Assembly (NCBI GenBank): GCA_013396755.1
Contig: VWZF01001867.1
Location: 871,875 to 935,874, forward strand
Direction of reading: 5' to 3'
Length of the DNA stretch: 64,000 nt
Source of the DNA: Sclerurus mexicanus
Lineage: Eukaryota > Chordata > Aves > Passeriformes > Furnariidae
The notes under the pieces were generated by a model. The model did no database searches. It was not told the DNA's origin and saw only the letters and a program-made list of their open reading frames with translations. Every line of letters starts with the position of its first letter. The stretch's first letter is position 1. Below are positions 1 through 13,758 of the stretch, piece after piece. Position numbers and translations under genes: made by a program.

Positions 1-3000
1 TTTTCTCTACCATGTTAAAATTTTATTTACTCTTTTCATTGCATGTGCTGCAAGGATGCACATTCCTTTTGCTGACAGATAAAAGCCTTTCATATTTTTC
101 TTGCACGTATTGCAGACAGCACATCAGATAAGCGAGACAGGAGAGAATCATCAATTATTGTAAATAAAGAGTTTTTCAGGGTGATTTTTAATAAAGTGTC
201 AGACTATTTATAATTAAAAGAACAGATCCCCTAGGTACTGCCTGCTAATGTTAGTCATCTCTACCAGTTGCAGCAACATCACTTAAAATGTTTCGGAGTT
301 AGTTTGTTGTATAATGACTTGATATATAAGGTACTACAGCCATTTCATCATCTCTTTCCCTCCTTAGTTAGATCACTGTGGTCTAAGCTTCAGAGTTAAA
401 CCACTGGAGTTAAATAAGTGTCAGAGAAAGAGGGCAAAATAAGATTTGTTAAATTAGACTTTGGACACAGTCATGATCAAACAGAGAGATGAAGGCAAAA
501 TTCAGACCGAACTTTGAGACTGCAGGCAGGATTTTAGCCAAACAACATCCATTAAAGCCAACACATATCACAGAACTTAAATCACGCAACGCTCTCTGAG
601 GGTCAGACTCAAGCCTGTGCCAAAGTCCTCCCACCTGAGGAACATAAAGGGACCTTGAAGCAGCCTTTAATGTGCAGCAGAGGATTGCCCTAGAATGGAG
701 AAATCTGCAGCTGGTGTAAAACTGATGTTGCTATCTCTTCATCAGTCCCTCTGGGCCACAACATATAAGACTCATGTCAAGGACAAAAGGGAGAGCAGCC
801 AGAATATACTGTGCACTGCAGAGCCTTGCCCGTCTAATGGGAATTTTAGTTACCAGACACTAAAGGAGCACAGACAGGTGCTATGATGGAGGTTCTCTTC
901 TTACCCATATTTCTTCCCTTAAAGAAATACCTCAGCTTCCAAAATGGTCCCTGCAGCTTGCTGGGGAGAACTAGTTTAAGGGTGTGCTGCAGGAGGAGGA
1001 GCATCACCAGAAATCTCAAAGGTTATGTAAGAGAGGTTTATAGCTGTTAAAAATCAACTTGTAACCTTGCAGAAATTTTTCACTATATAAAAGTCTGGCT
1101 CATCTTTGTTTTTGCTATGGCTGTTATCCAGCTGATCATTCAGAAAAATTAATGAGTCTACTGCTAGCTAATACAGAGGTTTCTAGTGAAGTGAGTTTGG
1201 CTGCAGCTGGCCTGGTGGTGGAGGTCAGGACAGGCTGGATAATTTTGCTCTGTGTAGAGTCAGTTGGGAGTTCATTCTTCATTCCTCTGAAAGTGCTCTG
1301 AGGTCAAATGGCAGTTCTGAAGGCCTGGGTTTATTAGTGCTCTAAGGTCCCCTGGCAAGACAGACTGGTTTCAGATCAAGTGTGAGTCTCTGATTGTATT
1401 TCTGTCAAATTAACCATAACACATCATGGTGTTTATGTCAGCTCGTTCCATAAAGATGGATGATGACTGATATGGCATGAAAAGAGATATATTTGGATAA
1501 AAGATACTTGCCTATCACAAATCTCTGGGTTAAAGCTATGTTTCAAAAAATGTTAACTCATTTTTAGTTGGAGAACATGACTTCAACACTTTCACTAAGG
1601 TGACTGTATGTTGTCTGTGTCTCTAGGCGTCCTAAAACTAGACATCCCATGTCTAGGAGCCACAAAGCATAACCAGAGATGTCTGATGGCACTTAAACTA
1701 ACAGGTCCCTCCCCATTTAGAAAGGCTATTGCACAGGGTAACAGGTCATGAGGGTCATACCTGCATCTCAGTAGATACGATAACATTAGTCTTCCACCAG
1801 CAGCAAAGCCCATGAAAACGTTTCCCCCTTTTGTTCCCGGATTTCTGAACACTGCTCCCAAGAGACTTAATTATGTCAGTGCAACCACCTGAGTGTAGAA
1901 CTGTACTTGTGTTCACTGAAATATAGAAAAAACTCCATTTTCTCACTGATGCAGCACAAACAACAGTATCATTATCTAAAAGAAGTAGCAAAATCTGCAC
2001 AAGAAAAGGAATAGTTAGCCAGACTAGGTGAGAGAGAAAATAAATTAGGCCAGTTTTGTCACTAGATAAAGCATAGTTTTGAACTATTCCCTGAGGCAAC
2101 CAAATGCATCCAAGCTTGTTTTGTCTCAGAGCCCCTTAAGACATTGCAAAAAATTGGTAGGTAAATAGCCATAATCTGAGATTTTGATGACCCAAATATG
2201 TTGCTTTAGTGTGCAAAGAGTCTGAGGTATGTGGAGGCAGTACTCCCAGATATTGCTACTTGAGGGTTTTTTGGGTAGAGAACATAGACATATAGACTAT
2301 AGATTTGCAAATCTGTAAGTAAATGATAAGCTTAGGAAAAAAATTTGATTTGCTTAGTATGAGACTTCTGCTGTGTTTTCTTCAAGGATCTAGCCATACT
2401 TCTCCAGCATACCTACATTCATTGCACATCCATATGAGTCATCCCATCCTGAGTCACTCAATAGGAAAGGAGAGAGGATGAATATCCTCTGGAGATGTCT
2501 CCTTGTCTTCATTGACTGTAGAGGGAGGCTAGACAAATAGCTTAGTCTAAGATGTAAATGTTGCACAAATATCTTAGCCTAACTTATAAATGGTGCAATT
2601 TAGGAATGACAAATCATACTCTTAACACTTTCCCTTTATCTCCTTTTTGTCATACAATAACAACACTGTGTTCCTTTTCAGCACAAATTCTTTAAATCAA
2701 AGTATTGAAACTCATCACCGATGTCTGTGATTACAGCTATATCTCCACTGCATAAATATACATGCAGCACATCCAGCTCTTCAGAGCCCTTTCCAGACCA
2801 GTTCTCCTGTTCTGAACTGAGAGGACTCGTCCTGGAAGTTTCTGTTAGCAGGGAAGGGCCTTCAGGGAGGGAACAGGCCATAACAAACATTTGCAATGTG
2901 TATTTTAACTCAAGTGGTTTTCTGTTTCCTAAAATGAAAGTCCTGAAAGAAGTTGCTGAGAAGTTAAGCCAACACTACTGTGTTTGCCTGCTCAGTGTGC

Positions 3001-3332
3001 AGGTCATTAGCATGTATAATTTCCTTTTTTTTATGCCCAGTCCCAGGTCTGCAGCTCCCTCAGTGGTGCTGCATGGACCAGTATTTAGTCAACATGGCCA
3101 CTGAAAACGTTTTCATTGGAAAAATCTCATTAGACTGATTAGTTTCTCAGATAATTGTGTTCTGATGGATATTTGTGTGGTGGTCCTCAATTTATTGCTT
3201 TTGAGCAGATTCTTTAAAATTTGGAGGACAAAAAAATTTCTTTTGATTTCACGATTATGCTTCTTGTATTTCTTTATTTTTATTTTTACTAAAAATTGTT
3301 TTGTAAATCTAATATGTTTTTAATTTTTCCAG

Positions 3333-3375
3333 GAAATGGAAACAAAAAAAAAAGAATGAAACCTCCTTTGTTTTG
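3333..3375 (+). other. Short exon-like segment (weak candidate)
   Basis: A pyrimidine-rich tract ending in TTTTTCCAG directly precedes this 43-base segment, and a perfect GTAAGT donor follows at 3376-3381. Two of the three forward frames are open, but the segment carries an A10 run and encodes mostly lysine in one frame. It could be a small exon of a long noncoding RNA or a chance pair of splice-like signals. No product is recognised. Confidence 0.12.
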
Positions 3376-6300
3376 GTAAGTGCTATGAAAAATGAGGGAA
3401 GATTTCTATTTAAACCAGTGATAATATCTACAATTAATTAAAGGAACAGAAAAATCAATTGTGAGATGGTATTTTCACATTACGGCTACTAAAATACCAT
3501 AAAATATCTCCTTTCCATGAGACCTTTCTAGTGATGAATAAAACCCAGTAAATTTTATTTATTATGATCATTATCATGTAAAGTAATTTATGTCTTGTCT
3601 ACAAAAAAATGTAAATATTTACATTTTCAACTAAGAAAATAGAGGGACATTCATTCTGCAGAGCGCCTTCTAGATAATTGAGTTGTGCTGCGCTCTTCAA
3701 GATAACAAGCATCAAGTGAGAAAGGATGATCTACAAATTAAAAAAAAAAATGTGTGGCAATTTCTTCAGAAATCTGAATGTACCCCAGAGCTCTTACCTC
3801 TGCTGCAATATATCAATACCTCTCAGAATAGGGTTATCATTTTTTTTTGCTTTCTTCTTCAGCACTGTGACAACTTTTGTTCCCCCTTTATGTCCATCAA
3901 CAGAATCACTTCAGATTCCATTAGAAAATCAATGCTGTTAGTGAATGGAATCAAAAGAGGTCATAATTGCAGTATTTTTCCTCTTCAATGAAGATATAAA
4001 TGAAAAATTCTTTCTGTTCAGCACATGTTGGAGCTAAAAATTAAAAGCAGAGCTGCATGCTGCACATCTGTACTCTGAACATATGTATCGAGCAGTCACT
4101 ACTATCAAGCTGTCACTACTCACTTTTAGCTATTCTACTGCTACCAGCTGTCCTTCAGTGTAGGTAACGTGTAGGGCCAGAGGCATCGTGTTACACAAGT
4201 GCAGATGTGGAGTGACTCCAAACTTGTGATTTTCTATCATAATTTATGGAGTGCCCATTACAGCAATAATGAAGCACTCACTGCCATCGGAATTTTAATG
4301 CATTCAATGAAACATGGACATCAATAACAAGAAGTTCAGTGAAAATATTTTTCCGTCAATAAATTTCTTACAGAGTCCTGGGATGCTTAACATGACCTGC
4401 ATTTCTCATGACTTATTTTGGGAAGTTAATGATTACCGAAAACATTAAGTTTCCAGTCTTATCTGACTGCACTGAAATAATTTCCAAGATGTCATTGATT
4501 CTCATCTGTTATGCTTAATTGGAAGTTCTGAAGTAATTTTCTCCCTCCTTCCCCCATCACATATTAGGAAAACACAGTTATTTGCATGATAAAGTACAAT
4601 ATTCAATTAAATTTGACTAGTTTAAAGAATTAGTGTAGTTGTCATGTAACTTCAGAGAACTCTTGCTATATTGTCTGCAATTGTAGAAGTCCAGCAAATT
4701 TACTTGCTGCGACATTTGATTAATTCTGTTCCTGGAGACTAATTCTGCTCTCAGCACTTAGTTATTGTTGCCCAGTTAGCAAGATTTTTGGACTAAAGCA
4801 TATACTTTGTAGTTTGCACAAATTTGAGCCTTTCTTACTTAGGAAATGGGCTCCAATTTCACAGCAACCTGGTGCAACCTAGAGAACAAACTCCTGGGGC
4901 CACTACTTGCATATGAGAATTTATATTGGTTATAAGCTACAGCCAGGGCCAAACTCCTTCCTAGACACACAGCTGTGCATCCACTAAAGCATGTGTGTAT
5001 GCCTAAAAACTCTTCCTTGTGATTTAACACCAACTTCCCTCAATAACAGGTTCTGTGTCCTGTACTCCCTGAAATCTCCCTCACTGTTTAAAATCTCCTC
5101 CTGTTTCAGCATTAATTAGGATGCTGTAATCTGAAATCATGACAAAGATGTTGCCAGTGTGTTCCCATCTGCCTTAGCTATTTTCCCTTTTTTAAACATA
5201 GGCTTCGTCTCCTTTTCCCTCCCTCAGTGTGCTACCAACTGGACTCCTAAGTCCAAGTAAGCAAAATATTCTCTTGTCATTTTCTCTTTCCCCCAATTCC
5301 AGCAAAAATAAAGTGTAAAAGCTGCAACTCCAAGTGCAGAGCAGAAGAATCATTGCCTGAGGAAAAAGAAAGACTGCAGGGGAAACTTGGTCTGTGCCAG
5401 GTAGTAAGAAAAGAGGTACTTCTGTATGAAAAAATTCTGCCTGGTTGTCCTTCACAGGAAGAAGAAAAAGACTGGCAGGCAACACAGATTGGACCATTTT
5501 CCTTGTGGAGAGACCTGAAAGCCTCCCGTCAAAGTGAGAGCCCCACAGTGCTGGCAGCCTTGCACCTCCCACTGGTCTCAGTGACATGCTTTTTGTTAGC
5601 AATGGTGGACCACAAATTTGATATAAATCCAAATTCTAAATCTGCATCCATAAAACATATCCAGAGAAAAGCACCAGTCTTGCTGACGTGAACTTCCAAT
5701 TAGTAAAGTTGTTATTGTCTGAACTACTACAGTCACTCATGCAGAGAACACAGCAAAACTTTCACTCTGTTCTTTTAGTAGCTCTAGGACTTGTAGGACA
5801 AACCACAAACTTTTACTGGAAGAAACTCATTTGGCTTTCATGAATTTCCTACCCTTGAAATACAGTTTTGGTGGTTTCTTACCCTGGCAAGCTTTATTGC
5901 CTACAAGGAGGAACACATGAGACAATGTGGTTGTATGTATAAGATTCACTTAATAATTTAGTGTAATTGTTAATTGACTCCATTATTCAATTAATGTTGA
6001 GAGGCTTATGAAATCTGATTTAATTTCCCTGCGCCCGGGATTTAAATTGATAGGAGTGTGTTTTATTGCCAAGAATCATCAATATTTACAGGCTTGTATA
6101 TTCACAAACATCTGAGAGCTTTTAGCCTCAGTATCCTTCTGCTCTATTGTTTGCTCTTTCCTCTCAAACATGGAGAGAATGATTGATGTTTGGTCTGCAG
6201 AGACTAAAAATAAAATACGTATCACACTCAAGTCTCATTCTGTAAGTTAAATACCATTTTGACCGTTAAAGTGCCCTTCAATGAAAATATAAAATTCAGT

Positions 6301-6935
6301 TCATATCCTTGTGTGAAAACAAAAATCCGCCACAAACAACATACTAGCTCGGTTGTTTTCCCCCTGTATTGCAAGATCTTTCTGCAGTAAGTAGTACCTA
6401 TATGCAGGCACACACAGAGGCAGTTTGAATCGTTTCCTTTCTCTTGTCCTTGTGGTTTGTACACAATACACATTTTAGAGTTTTTAAAATCTCAGCAGTT
6501 AAACCTCAATGCAGGCTTGATGAGCAGATCACACAATGATGTCATCTGCATTAAATATCAAAATATATGAAGCATGTTGTAAGTACGTTAGAGTAATTAA
6601 GATAAATTACAGGAATACTTGTGTGAATTCTAGATGAGTGAGAAGTTTCAAAGGTGTAACATTTGTTGTCATATTGTTATTTCTGCTTCTCACTCTTATT
6701 TCCATCCCGTCAAAGCTCCCAGAGACTGAACACTAGGGACTATTGCCATAATAGCCATTGTCCCACATACGAAGAATCACTCTCAGCAAGAGGATGTGCA
6801 ATTACAATTTAATTGCTCTTTTCAGCTCTGAACTCAGGGAGTGAAAGCTGCATTTCTGGGGTACTTGAGTGAAGCTATTTTGGTGATGAGCAAGGAAGGA
6901 AATTCCCTGCAAAAGTTTGACAAAAACAGATAGGC

Positions 6936-6960
6936 TTTTTTTTTGTTTGTTTGTTTGTTT
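6936..6960 (+). repeat. Poly-T plus (GTTT)4 simple repeat
   Basis: Nine T residues (6936-6944) are followed by four GTTT units (6945-6960). This is one of several G+T-rich tracts in the window. It has no coding role that I can see. Confidence 0.8.
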
Positions 6961-7685
6961 CCTTAAGAAAGAAGATATAATTGTTACAGGCTTCATAAAG
7001 CGATGAGGAATAGAGAAGAGCCTTTGTAAATACACTGGAAAGAATGGATTCTACAAGAATCCATACTGTAAATATGTTGATGAATAGAAAGGAATATACA
7101 TGAAAAAAAATCCATTGCATTTATTGGAATCCAACAGAGCCTGAATCTAAGTTGTGGCAGCTAGCAAAAGATGATAAAAACTCTCTGTTTTGTATGTAAG
7201 TAGATATGAGTGTATGGGTCAGTTCAAAGGAGCTTGCAGTTATCCCAAGAACATATTTGTGGCCAATTACTGTGAAGTAGCTGAAGAAAAATACTGACTA
7301 CCACCCAACCCTTACACATGCTAAATGCAGAGTAATTTGAAAAAGATCATACCAGGCAGCTGACTTTGCACACTGAACTAGTAAATACATTAATTACTTT
7401 CTACTGTGCTCCTTTGTCTCAAACTTTTGTGAGCTACTCTACAGTAAGAGCAGAATGAGAGGAGCATCTTATGATGGAGAAAAATGTGATCAAGCTTTAC
7501 TGGCTTCTACTGCTGAAAGTCGTCAGTGAGTGGGATGCAACAGAAATGAATGGAAGGAGCAGTAGTGAGTGAAAAAGAAGGAAGTGGAGTTCAGAGAGAG
7601 GTTGCCTCAGCAAAGCTTGTTTGTGAGCATAATGTGTTCTTAGGCTGTGAGTTTTTTACATCTGCATCTGTCTTACATGTATGTT

Positions 7686-7803
7686 TGTCCTAGTTCAGCA
7701 GGTGGGACCAGTTATCACTGTGTGGGGGTGATCAAAGCTATGTATTCTACCCCCCTCTATTCATTTCCCAAAAACAATGGACCATTGGCAGCAGCTGCCC
7801 AGG
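7686..7803 (+). mobile_element. 5' part of an ERVL-like LTR, cut at an N
   Basis: These 118 bases start with TGTCCTAG and match the first 118 bases of the complete LTR at 53704-54320 with 3 differences counted by eye and no gaps (about 97% identity). The similarity ends exactly at the single ambiguous base at 7804. The sequence after it (ATCATTCACAATG onward) is not found in the rest of the complete LTR. The missing 3' part, and possibly internal provirus sequence, may have been lost at an assembly join. No matching target duplication can be seen to the right. No coding sequence of the provirus is present. Confidence 0.85.
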
Positions 7804-7804
7804 N
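7804..7804. other. Single N, probable assembly break
   Basis: This is the only ambiguous base noticed in the window. It coincides to the base with the end of LTR similarity. A single N at a repeat boundary is more likely a gap of unknown size or a mis-join than a simple uncalled base. This is inference from its position. Confidence 0.6.
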
Positions 7805-10800
7805 ATCATTCACAATGAACTTTTACTTAGAGCTTTCTCTGCAGTGGGAGAGATCACATTTTATCCTGATGTAAATGTACTTTTTAATGCTTATTTATAT
7901 TAAAATTAATTTCATATTATTTCAATTACCTTTTCACTACTTTTAGACTTAAGTTCTTCACTGTCTTCCATTGTTTTGCCTGCCACAAAAAGTTTAGATA
8001 AGATTATAAGTGGTCTAGTAGTATAAGCTTAATTATGGCACAAGTGCACGGAAAAATTATTTTACACTGTTGAGAAACAGAATTTGGCAGGTTTGGGGTT
8101 TTTCCCCCTTCCTGCTATATAGAGAATATCTAATGATTCTAGCTAGAAAGCCTGTGATTAAATAGATAAATGACCATTTAATCAGTTGAGAAATGTTTCA
8201 GTGTGAGGGAGATCTTCACAATCAATAATTTTTTACTTTTAAGGCACTGCAGGATTATGTTGTATCTCTTAAAAATTTAGGTCTAAGTGTTGTGTTCCAG
8301 CATAAACATTTCAGTGTAACTCACCAGCAGTAACCACATATAATATCTCACTGTATCATAAATAATATTTCTATTGAATACATGTCTCTAATAATATTTT
8401 TAATATAATAATATATATTCATATTATATTTATATAAAAATGTATCTTTTCAAGATTAGTATATAATGTTACCATCCTTTCTGAATAAATGTGGTAAAGG
8501 TACATTGTCCTAGAGTGAAACAGAGAGCAGCCGCTTGTGGCAGCACAAGCATTTATGCTGGCTTGTTCAAGAACTGATGGATCTCGGGCATTGTTTCCAT
8601 CCTGCTGGGGCCTACATGCTGCCCATGCTATGGTGCTCAAGGTAGTTTAGATTTAATGAGTGTAGTGGTTCTCTCAGATCCCAGTGTGAGCACACACTTT
8701 GGCCAGCCAGCTCCTCTAGTTGGTTAGTAGAAAATACAGAAATGTTCTTCCTCTTCATTTCCCCTCCTGCATGCTCACAGGGTGAGATAATAGAAAGGGA
8801 TTTCACAGAAGTCAGGATTTAAGCACTGCAGAAATGGGAAGGCATTGCTGCAGCCCCATCCCACCTGGGACTGGGAATCCTTAATTTCCACCAATACGAG
8901 GCTGAAGCTCATGAAAAACCTGAAGTTGATGCTTCATGCTGTCCTGGTCCTAGATGCTTCTCCTGTCTCCTTTTATCAGGTCACATATTTGGAGACAATA
9001 GATTTCCTAATTAAAGTTGACAGCTAAATTTAGCACAGTTAATTAGTGAAGGCACCAGACCTGCAGCCTGGGCACAGGTTCAAGGTTTGGAGGACATTGG
9101 TGTAGTTTGATTACAATGTTCCCATCAGGCTGTGGGCGGGCTGCAGCCTGCTGCTGTGGGCAGAAATATGAGAGAGAAATTGATTGTGAGGTGGGCAGTG
9201 AGTGCTAAACTGAAAGAGAAGGTGAACGATGTCAATAAGGACAATAATCTCCCCACAAAGTAACAAGGAAGGAACTGATTCTTGGAGCTGCCCAAAATTG
9301 CTTTAGTAGACAATGACATTTGGGATGTTAGGTTTTTCTGAAAATCAGGCTGTTTCAGGTTTTTTTAAAAAATCTTATTTTTATTTACCTTTTCAACAGA
9401 AACAAAATCAACTCAAATTGATTATACAATTGACTGTATAATTTATCTTTGCTGTATTGTATATACAGCAATATTTTTTTCTTATTATTAATAAGCTCAA
9501 CATCAAAGAAATGAATTCCCCATGGAGAATAAATTAAAACAAAAACATCCAGAGAAGACAAAACCTATAAAAAGCAGATGGTGCCACATATAAAATGCCA
9601 TCAGTTTTTATGAATCTATGTAAAAAGGTTGAGATGTTCCCAGCCTTGACATAAATTCTACCCATCAACCCCATCAAAACATCACAACTGTATTAATGAT
9701 TGCAACAAATTACTTTCTGCTCACAAATCCAAACCCACCCCACTAGTCTCAGCGAAGAGGCCAGGAGGAACTGTGCCTACTCATGTGAAAAAATAAACCT
9801 CTTTGCATCAAATGTAAACCTATAAATTCATTACTTCATTCATGTTTTCTACCTCTGCTGCCACTAAACTTCCTTCCTAATGCCTGATTTGTATCCGGAC
9901 AAAGAGGAGGAACCCCTAATGATTACCCCTGGGTTCAGTTTAACAATCTTTAAGAAGCTTTTGCCTTTCACCTTTCAATTAATTTTTTTCCAGAGCCACC
10001 TCTCACAGTCTGGACCTTAATCTGTATTTTCTCAGTTCAGTGTTTTAATCACAGAAATTAATTAGATTAGGTAGAAGAATTGACACACTAAATATGTAGC
10101 CAAAATCGGATTCATGTACCCCCATATCAGAATTAGTATCTGAGCTTGAATTCCACTGTGCTCAGAACAGTTCCAGTGCTCAAAATCACATTCTGGTACA
10201 TCAAAACCAGATGCTGATATACCTTGTCACCTGTCCAGCCCCAATTAGCAGTGCTGGACTCTATCATAGCATGACTTTAAAAGCATTTAAAAGCAAAATC
10301 TCCAGTAAACACACAAGTGGAAGATGCTCATGGGTTTACAGTTAACAGCTATTGACAACTTGCTCCCAGAGGTGAAGCTTGTAAAAGAAAATGAAATCCA
10401 GACTTTAAGCATAAAATGGAAAATAAAATACACATATATGTTATAAAAAACTAGAGAATTTTGTAAGGGTGAACTCCAAAATCTTACTGGGAAAGATAAT
10501 TTTCAAGTAACTGGACACCATGGGGGTTACACCAACCCTTCTCAGTTATAATTTGAGTCAGCAATAACTTTATAGCTATTAGAATGATAATATGGCTCAC
10601 TATATCTAGTGTGATTCATGGACATCCTTAGCTTCAAACTGATGAAAAGAAAGCTTTCTTCTACTGTTTCCATTTTATTAGCTGCAGCAATTTTGCAGTA
10701 GCTTGCATATAGTCAGATTCACTTGTCCCCTGTTGAATAATATATTTTTGTGATTTCTGTCATTCAAAGTCCTGTGGTAGATCTAAAGGCCTTTTTAAAA

Positions 10801-11388
10801 ATACAATCTACCACAATGGAAGCTGCAGATCCATATAATGCATATAATACTTAGACTTTTAGAAGACAGGGAAATATCTCATGTACCATCAACTTTTTTT
10901 TACTTTCTGTAGGGATGATGTCACCAACTTCATCTACTTTGCTACCAAGTTGTGCTGCACACAGGGGTTTAGTGGTGTCCTCCTTTCTATAAAAGGAAAA
11001 CAAACTTGGATGACATGGAAAAAAAACTTTTATGTCATGAAAACCTAGTAAGAGAATAATGAGATAGTCAGCTATTTTTAATAGAAGGAGGAACTGTGGA
11101 GTACTTATCAGGTACTCATGCTCCATGAATAAATGGAAACATTTCAAATGAGAAATGACAGTAAGTATTTAATACCACAATCTGTCCATGTGATTGGATT
11201 TTTCTCCAATCTAGGTAAGGTGCCAAATGCTGGGTTTTTACTCAGTTTTGATTCAAGTGAACTCATGCTGAACTCAGGCGAATAACTGGCTATTTTCCTG
11301 TGAAAATTTACCCTCCATCACATATAACATGTGCAACCAAAGTACATGTTCACATACCTATTTGCAAGTCCTACCTCTTTGAAAACTA

Positions 11389-11413
11389 GTCCTTGAACAG
11401 ATTGTTCAAGGAC
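11389..11413. promoter_or_regulatory. Perfect 11-bp inverted repeat, steroid-receptor-like IR3
   Basis: The arms GTCCTTGAACA (11389-11399) and TGTTCAAGGAC (11403-11413) are exact reverse complements separated by GAT. The centre reads TGAACA-gat-TGTTCA. This matches the inverted hexamer with 3-base spacer bound by glucocorticoid, androgen, progesterone and mineralocorticoid receptors (consensus AGAACAnnnTGTTCT) except at the outermost base of each half. The symmetry is seen directly. A regulatory role is inference. The palindrome could instead be a chance or replication-derived structure. Confidence 0.35.
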
Positions 11414-13660
11414 ACAATGAATCAGTAAATCATGTAAATCATAATTTACTTCCAATGTCATTTTGGTCCCTTCAGTTTTTGTATGTAATACTATAGTCAT
11501 AGTACAATAACAGCAATCAAAAATTGTTAGAGTACACTTAATTTTATTTTCTGTTTTGTCATCCATCTGCAAGGTTTTAATGTCTTATTCTCATCACATT
11601 TAGAACAGAAAAGTTACATTTCTTTCTATAATGTAATTATAGCTCTCTTATCTTTCCCTCCAGTGTAATGTCACAAGGAATTTTCTTCTGCTTCATGTAC
11701 AATTTAATTTTGTTTCTAATTGGCATTGTGTAGTATGGTGTTTGTCAGGAATGCCCACATTTACATTTTTATACCTCCATGTATTTACAGAACAAGAAAA
11801 ATTAAAAGTCAGCAAAGTGATTAATGCAAATATTATCTGACTGGGAGATCTTTAGGTCTCAGACTCTGTCTTTCCATACATGACTGTTGTATTTCCCTGA
11901 CTTCAAAATTCTAAAGAAAGCCATTACCCTGGCTCTTTCCGTGTCCAACACATAGTGAACTAAACTTACCTCATTTTCTTTTCTGCACTGGCTGGGTGAA
12001 ACACAACCTAGTGCCATATCTCAGACAGGCTTGACACATTTATGTTTCTTATCCAAGTTAATCTATAAACAGAAAGTAAAATTCAAAACATATTTAATTA
12101 AAATCCGCTAAACTCCAGGTGTAGTTCAACACAAAATTATGAATCTTTTATTATTGCAAAACTCAAACAAAACTATGATCAGTCTTGAATAATGTTTCTC
12201 CCCCAAAAAAGTAATTTGATTGTCTTTGCCTGTCAGTGAAAACTTTGCAAAGCAGATATTTCTTCTAAAGGACAATGAAGTTCCCAGCTTTCCAGTTCAG
12301 TTCTAGGGTTTCACATGATTTTAGCTGCCATCATGACAGAATAGAGATTGAATTGAAGTGTTCTCAGGGTTGAGTTTAGCCCTGTATCTCTCAGGTGTTC
12401 AGTGGAAGCTTGGATCTGGTTCTGTGGGCTGAATGGATGATAGAGGGACATGATATCATGACAGTCTTTAAAAACCAGTTAATGAGTGATAAATTTGATA
12501 CACATTTCCTTAATTCTACTGTTTCAAGACAGTGTGTCCCTCCAGGTCCATAAAAGCATGAGGTAATTAAGGTGAGTTCTGTTCCATTTACATACTTACT
12601 GAGTTTTTCATTTGACGTTGTTTGGTAGTCAGGTGAGACACTAGTTTTGAGTAGAACCCCTACAGCTGGTAAGAGAGAAGAAAGTGAGAGAGCCCATTTT
12701 TACTAGTGAAATGCAAATCATTGAGCTAAATAATTAATGCAGTGTAGTCTAATTTCTTAGTCCAAAACACCAGCTTTTATAACATCTGTGAAATCTGAAA
12801 CCCATTCAACTTTCATTTTGGAAATGAATACGTGTGTTAATTGTAGGTTGCAGATTTTATAACTGGGTGAAATTCCAGTATATTCATCTGAAAAAACAAA
12901 ATATTGATATTCTATAACTAAAAATGTAATTAGTTTTCCAGAACCTAAAGAAAAGCTTGCACACATAAAAAAATTAATGAATTTAAGTTCCTAGGGTCAA
13001 ATTTATAATGCGGTGGGTGTATGCATTTGCATGCAACTGTAATTAAAAATCTGTCTTAATGAGGATAAGTTAGAGGATTTTGATTATTTTGAAACTAAAA
13101 AAACCCAATTAGTACAAGAGAAAAACAGGACACTTTATTTATTAATAAGTTTCTTTGATGGAAGATGTTAATAACAGGAAGTTCTCTTTTAAAATAATGA
13201 TGCTGTAAATTATAATTTAAGAGAGAGCACATAATTTTCTTATGCATTGGAATAAAGAACAATTCAACAACTTCTGGTCAAATGTATTCAAGTGCCAGTG
13301 TGGCAGCAGGATAATCCATGGACCAAAAGCCATGTTCATTGCCCAGAAAAGTCCATTGACTCTCAAGTTTTTCTAAAGCAGAGAACTAGTTGGTGACCCA
13401 GTACTGCTGCTGTGACCCTCTACCACATCTACACACACGGAGTTCTGCACGTGTTTTGGATAAATAAGAATGGTTATTATATCAGTATGCATGTCTATTG
13501 ATCACTGTGTAAAGGCTCCTGGCCATGAGGATAAATTAGCATAAGCTTTTGTCCCCTCTTTTTCGTGACTGTGAGAATACCATGACTGCATGTCTCAGCA
13601 GTGGCAGGATGCACAGGAAATGTTGCATCTTACTCTTGCTTTGCCTTACCTGGTCTCTAG

Positions 13661-13758
13661 ACCAGGACCAAACAGTAAAAATGTCTCCCAGAACGTTCAG
13701 TATGATGGCCCCACTGCAAGAGTGAAGCAGATCACAGGCTTGCATATGAGGGCACCTG
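13661..13758 (+). other. Exon-like open segment (weak candidate)
   Basis: A strong pyrimidine-rich acceptor (ending GGTCTCTAG at 13660) and a GTGAGT donor (13759-13764) bound 98 bases. Exactly one forward frame is open through them; the other two contain stops. In that frame the acceptor falls in phase 2 and the donor in phase 1. The translation (about 32 residues, with NVSQNVQYDG near the middle) is not recognised. The open frame extends beyond both splice sites (13590-13868), and an overlapping open frame exists on the other strand, which weakens the exon reading. Confidence 0.15.

Larger units (their letters stand above)
1..7685. other. A+T-rich noncoding stretch, no gene recognised
   Basis: No long open frame resembles a known protein, and no CR1 or LTR piece was recognised here. 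The only structures noted are a 43-base exon-like segment at 3333-3375 (listed separately) and a T9 run followed by four GTTT units at 6936-6960. CpG dinucleotides are rare, as expected for methylated vertebrate intergenic or intronic DNA. Short conserved noncoding elements cannot be excluded without alignment. Confidence 0.6.

Noticed and set aside
12711..13045. Two POU octamer words (ATGCAAAT, ATTTGCAT), each near a TAATTA word
   Set aside because: Exact octamers also occur near 4579, 33266, 41199, 48738 and 51475, so the pair fits chance in A+T-rich DNA.
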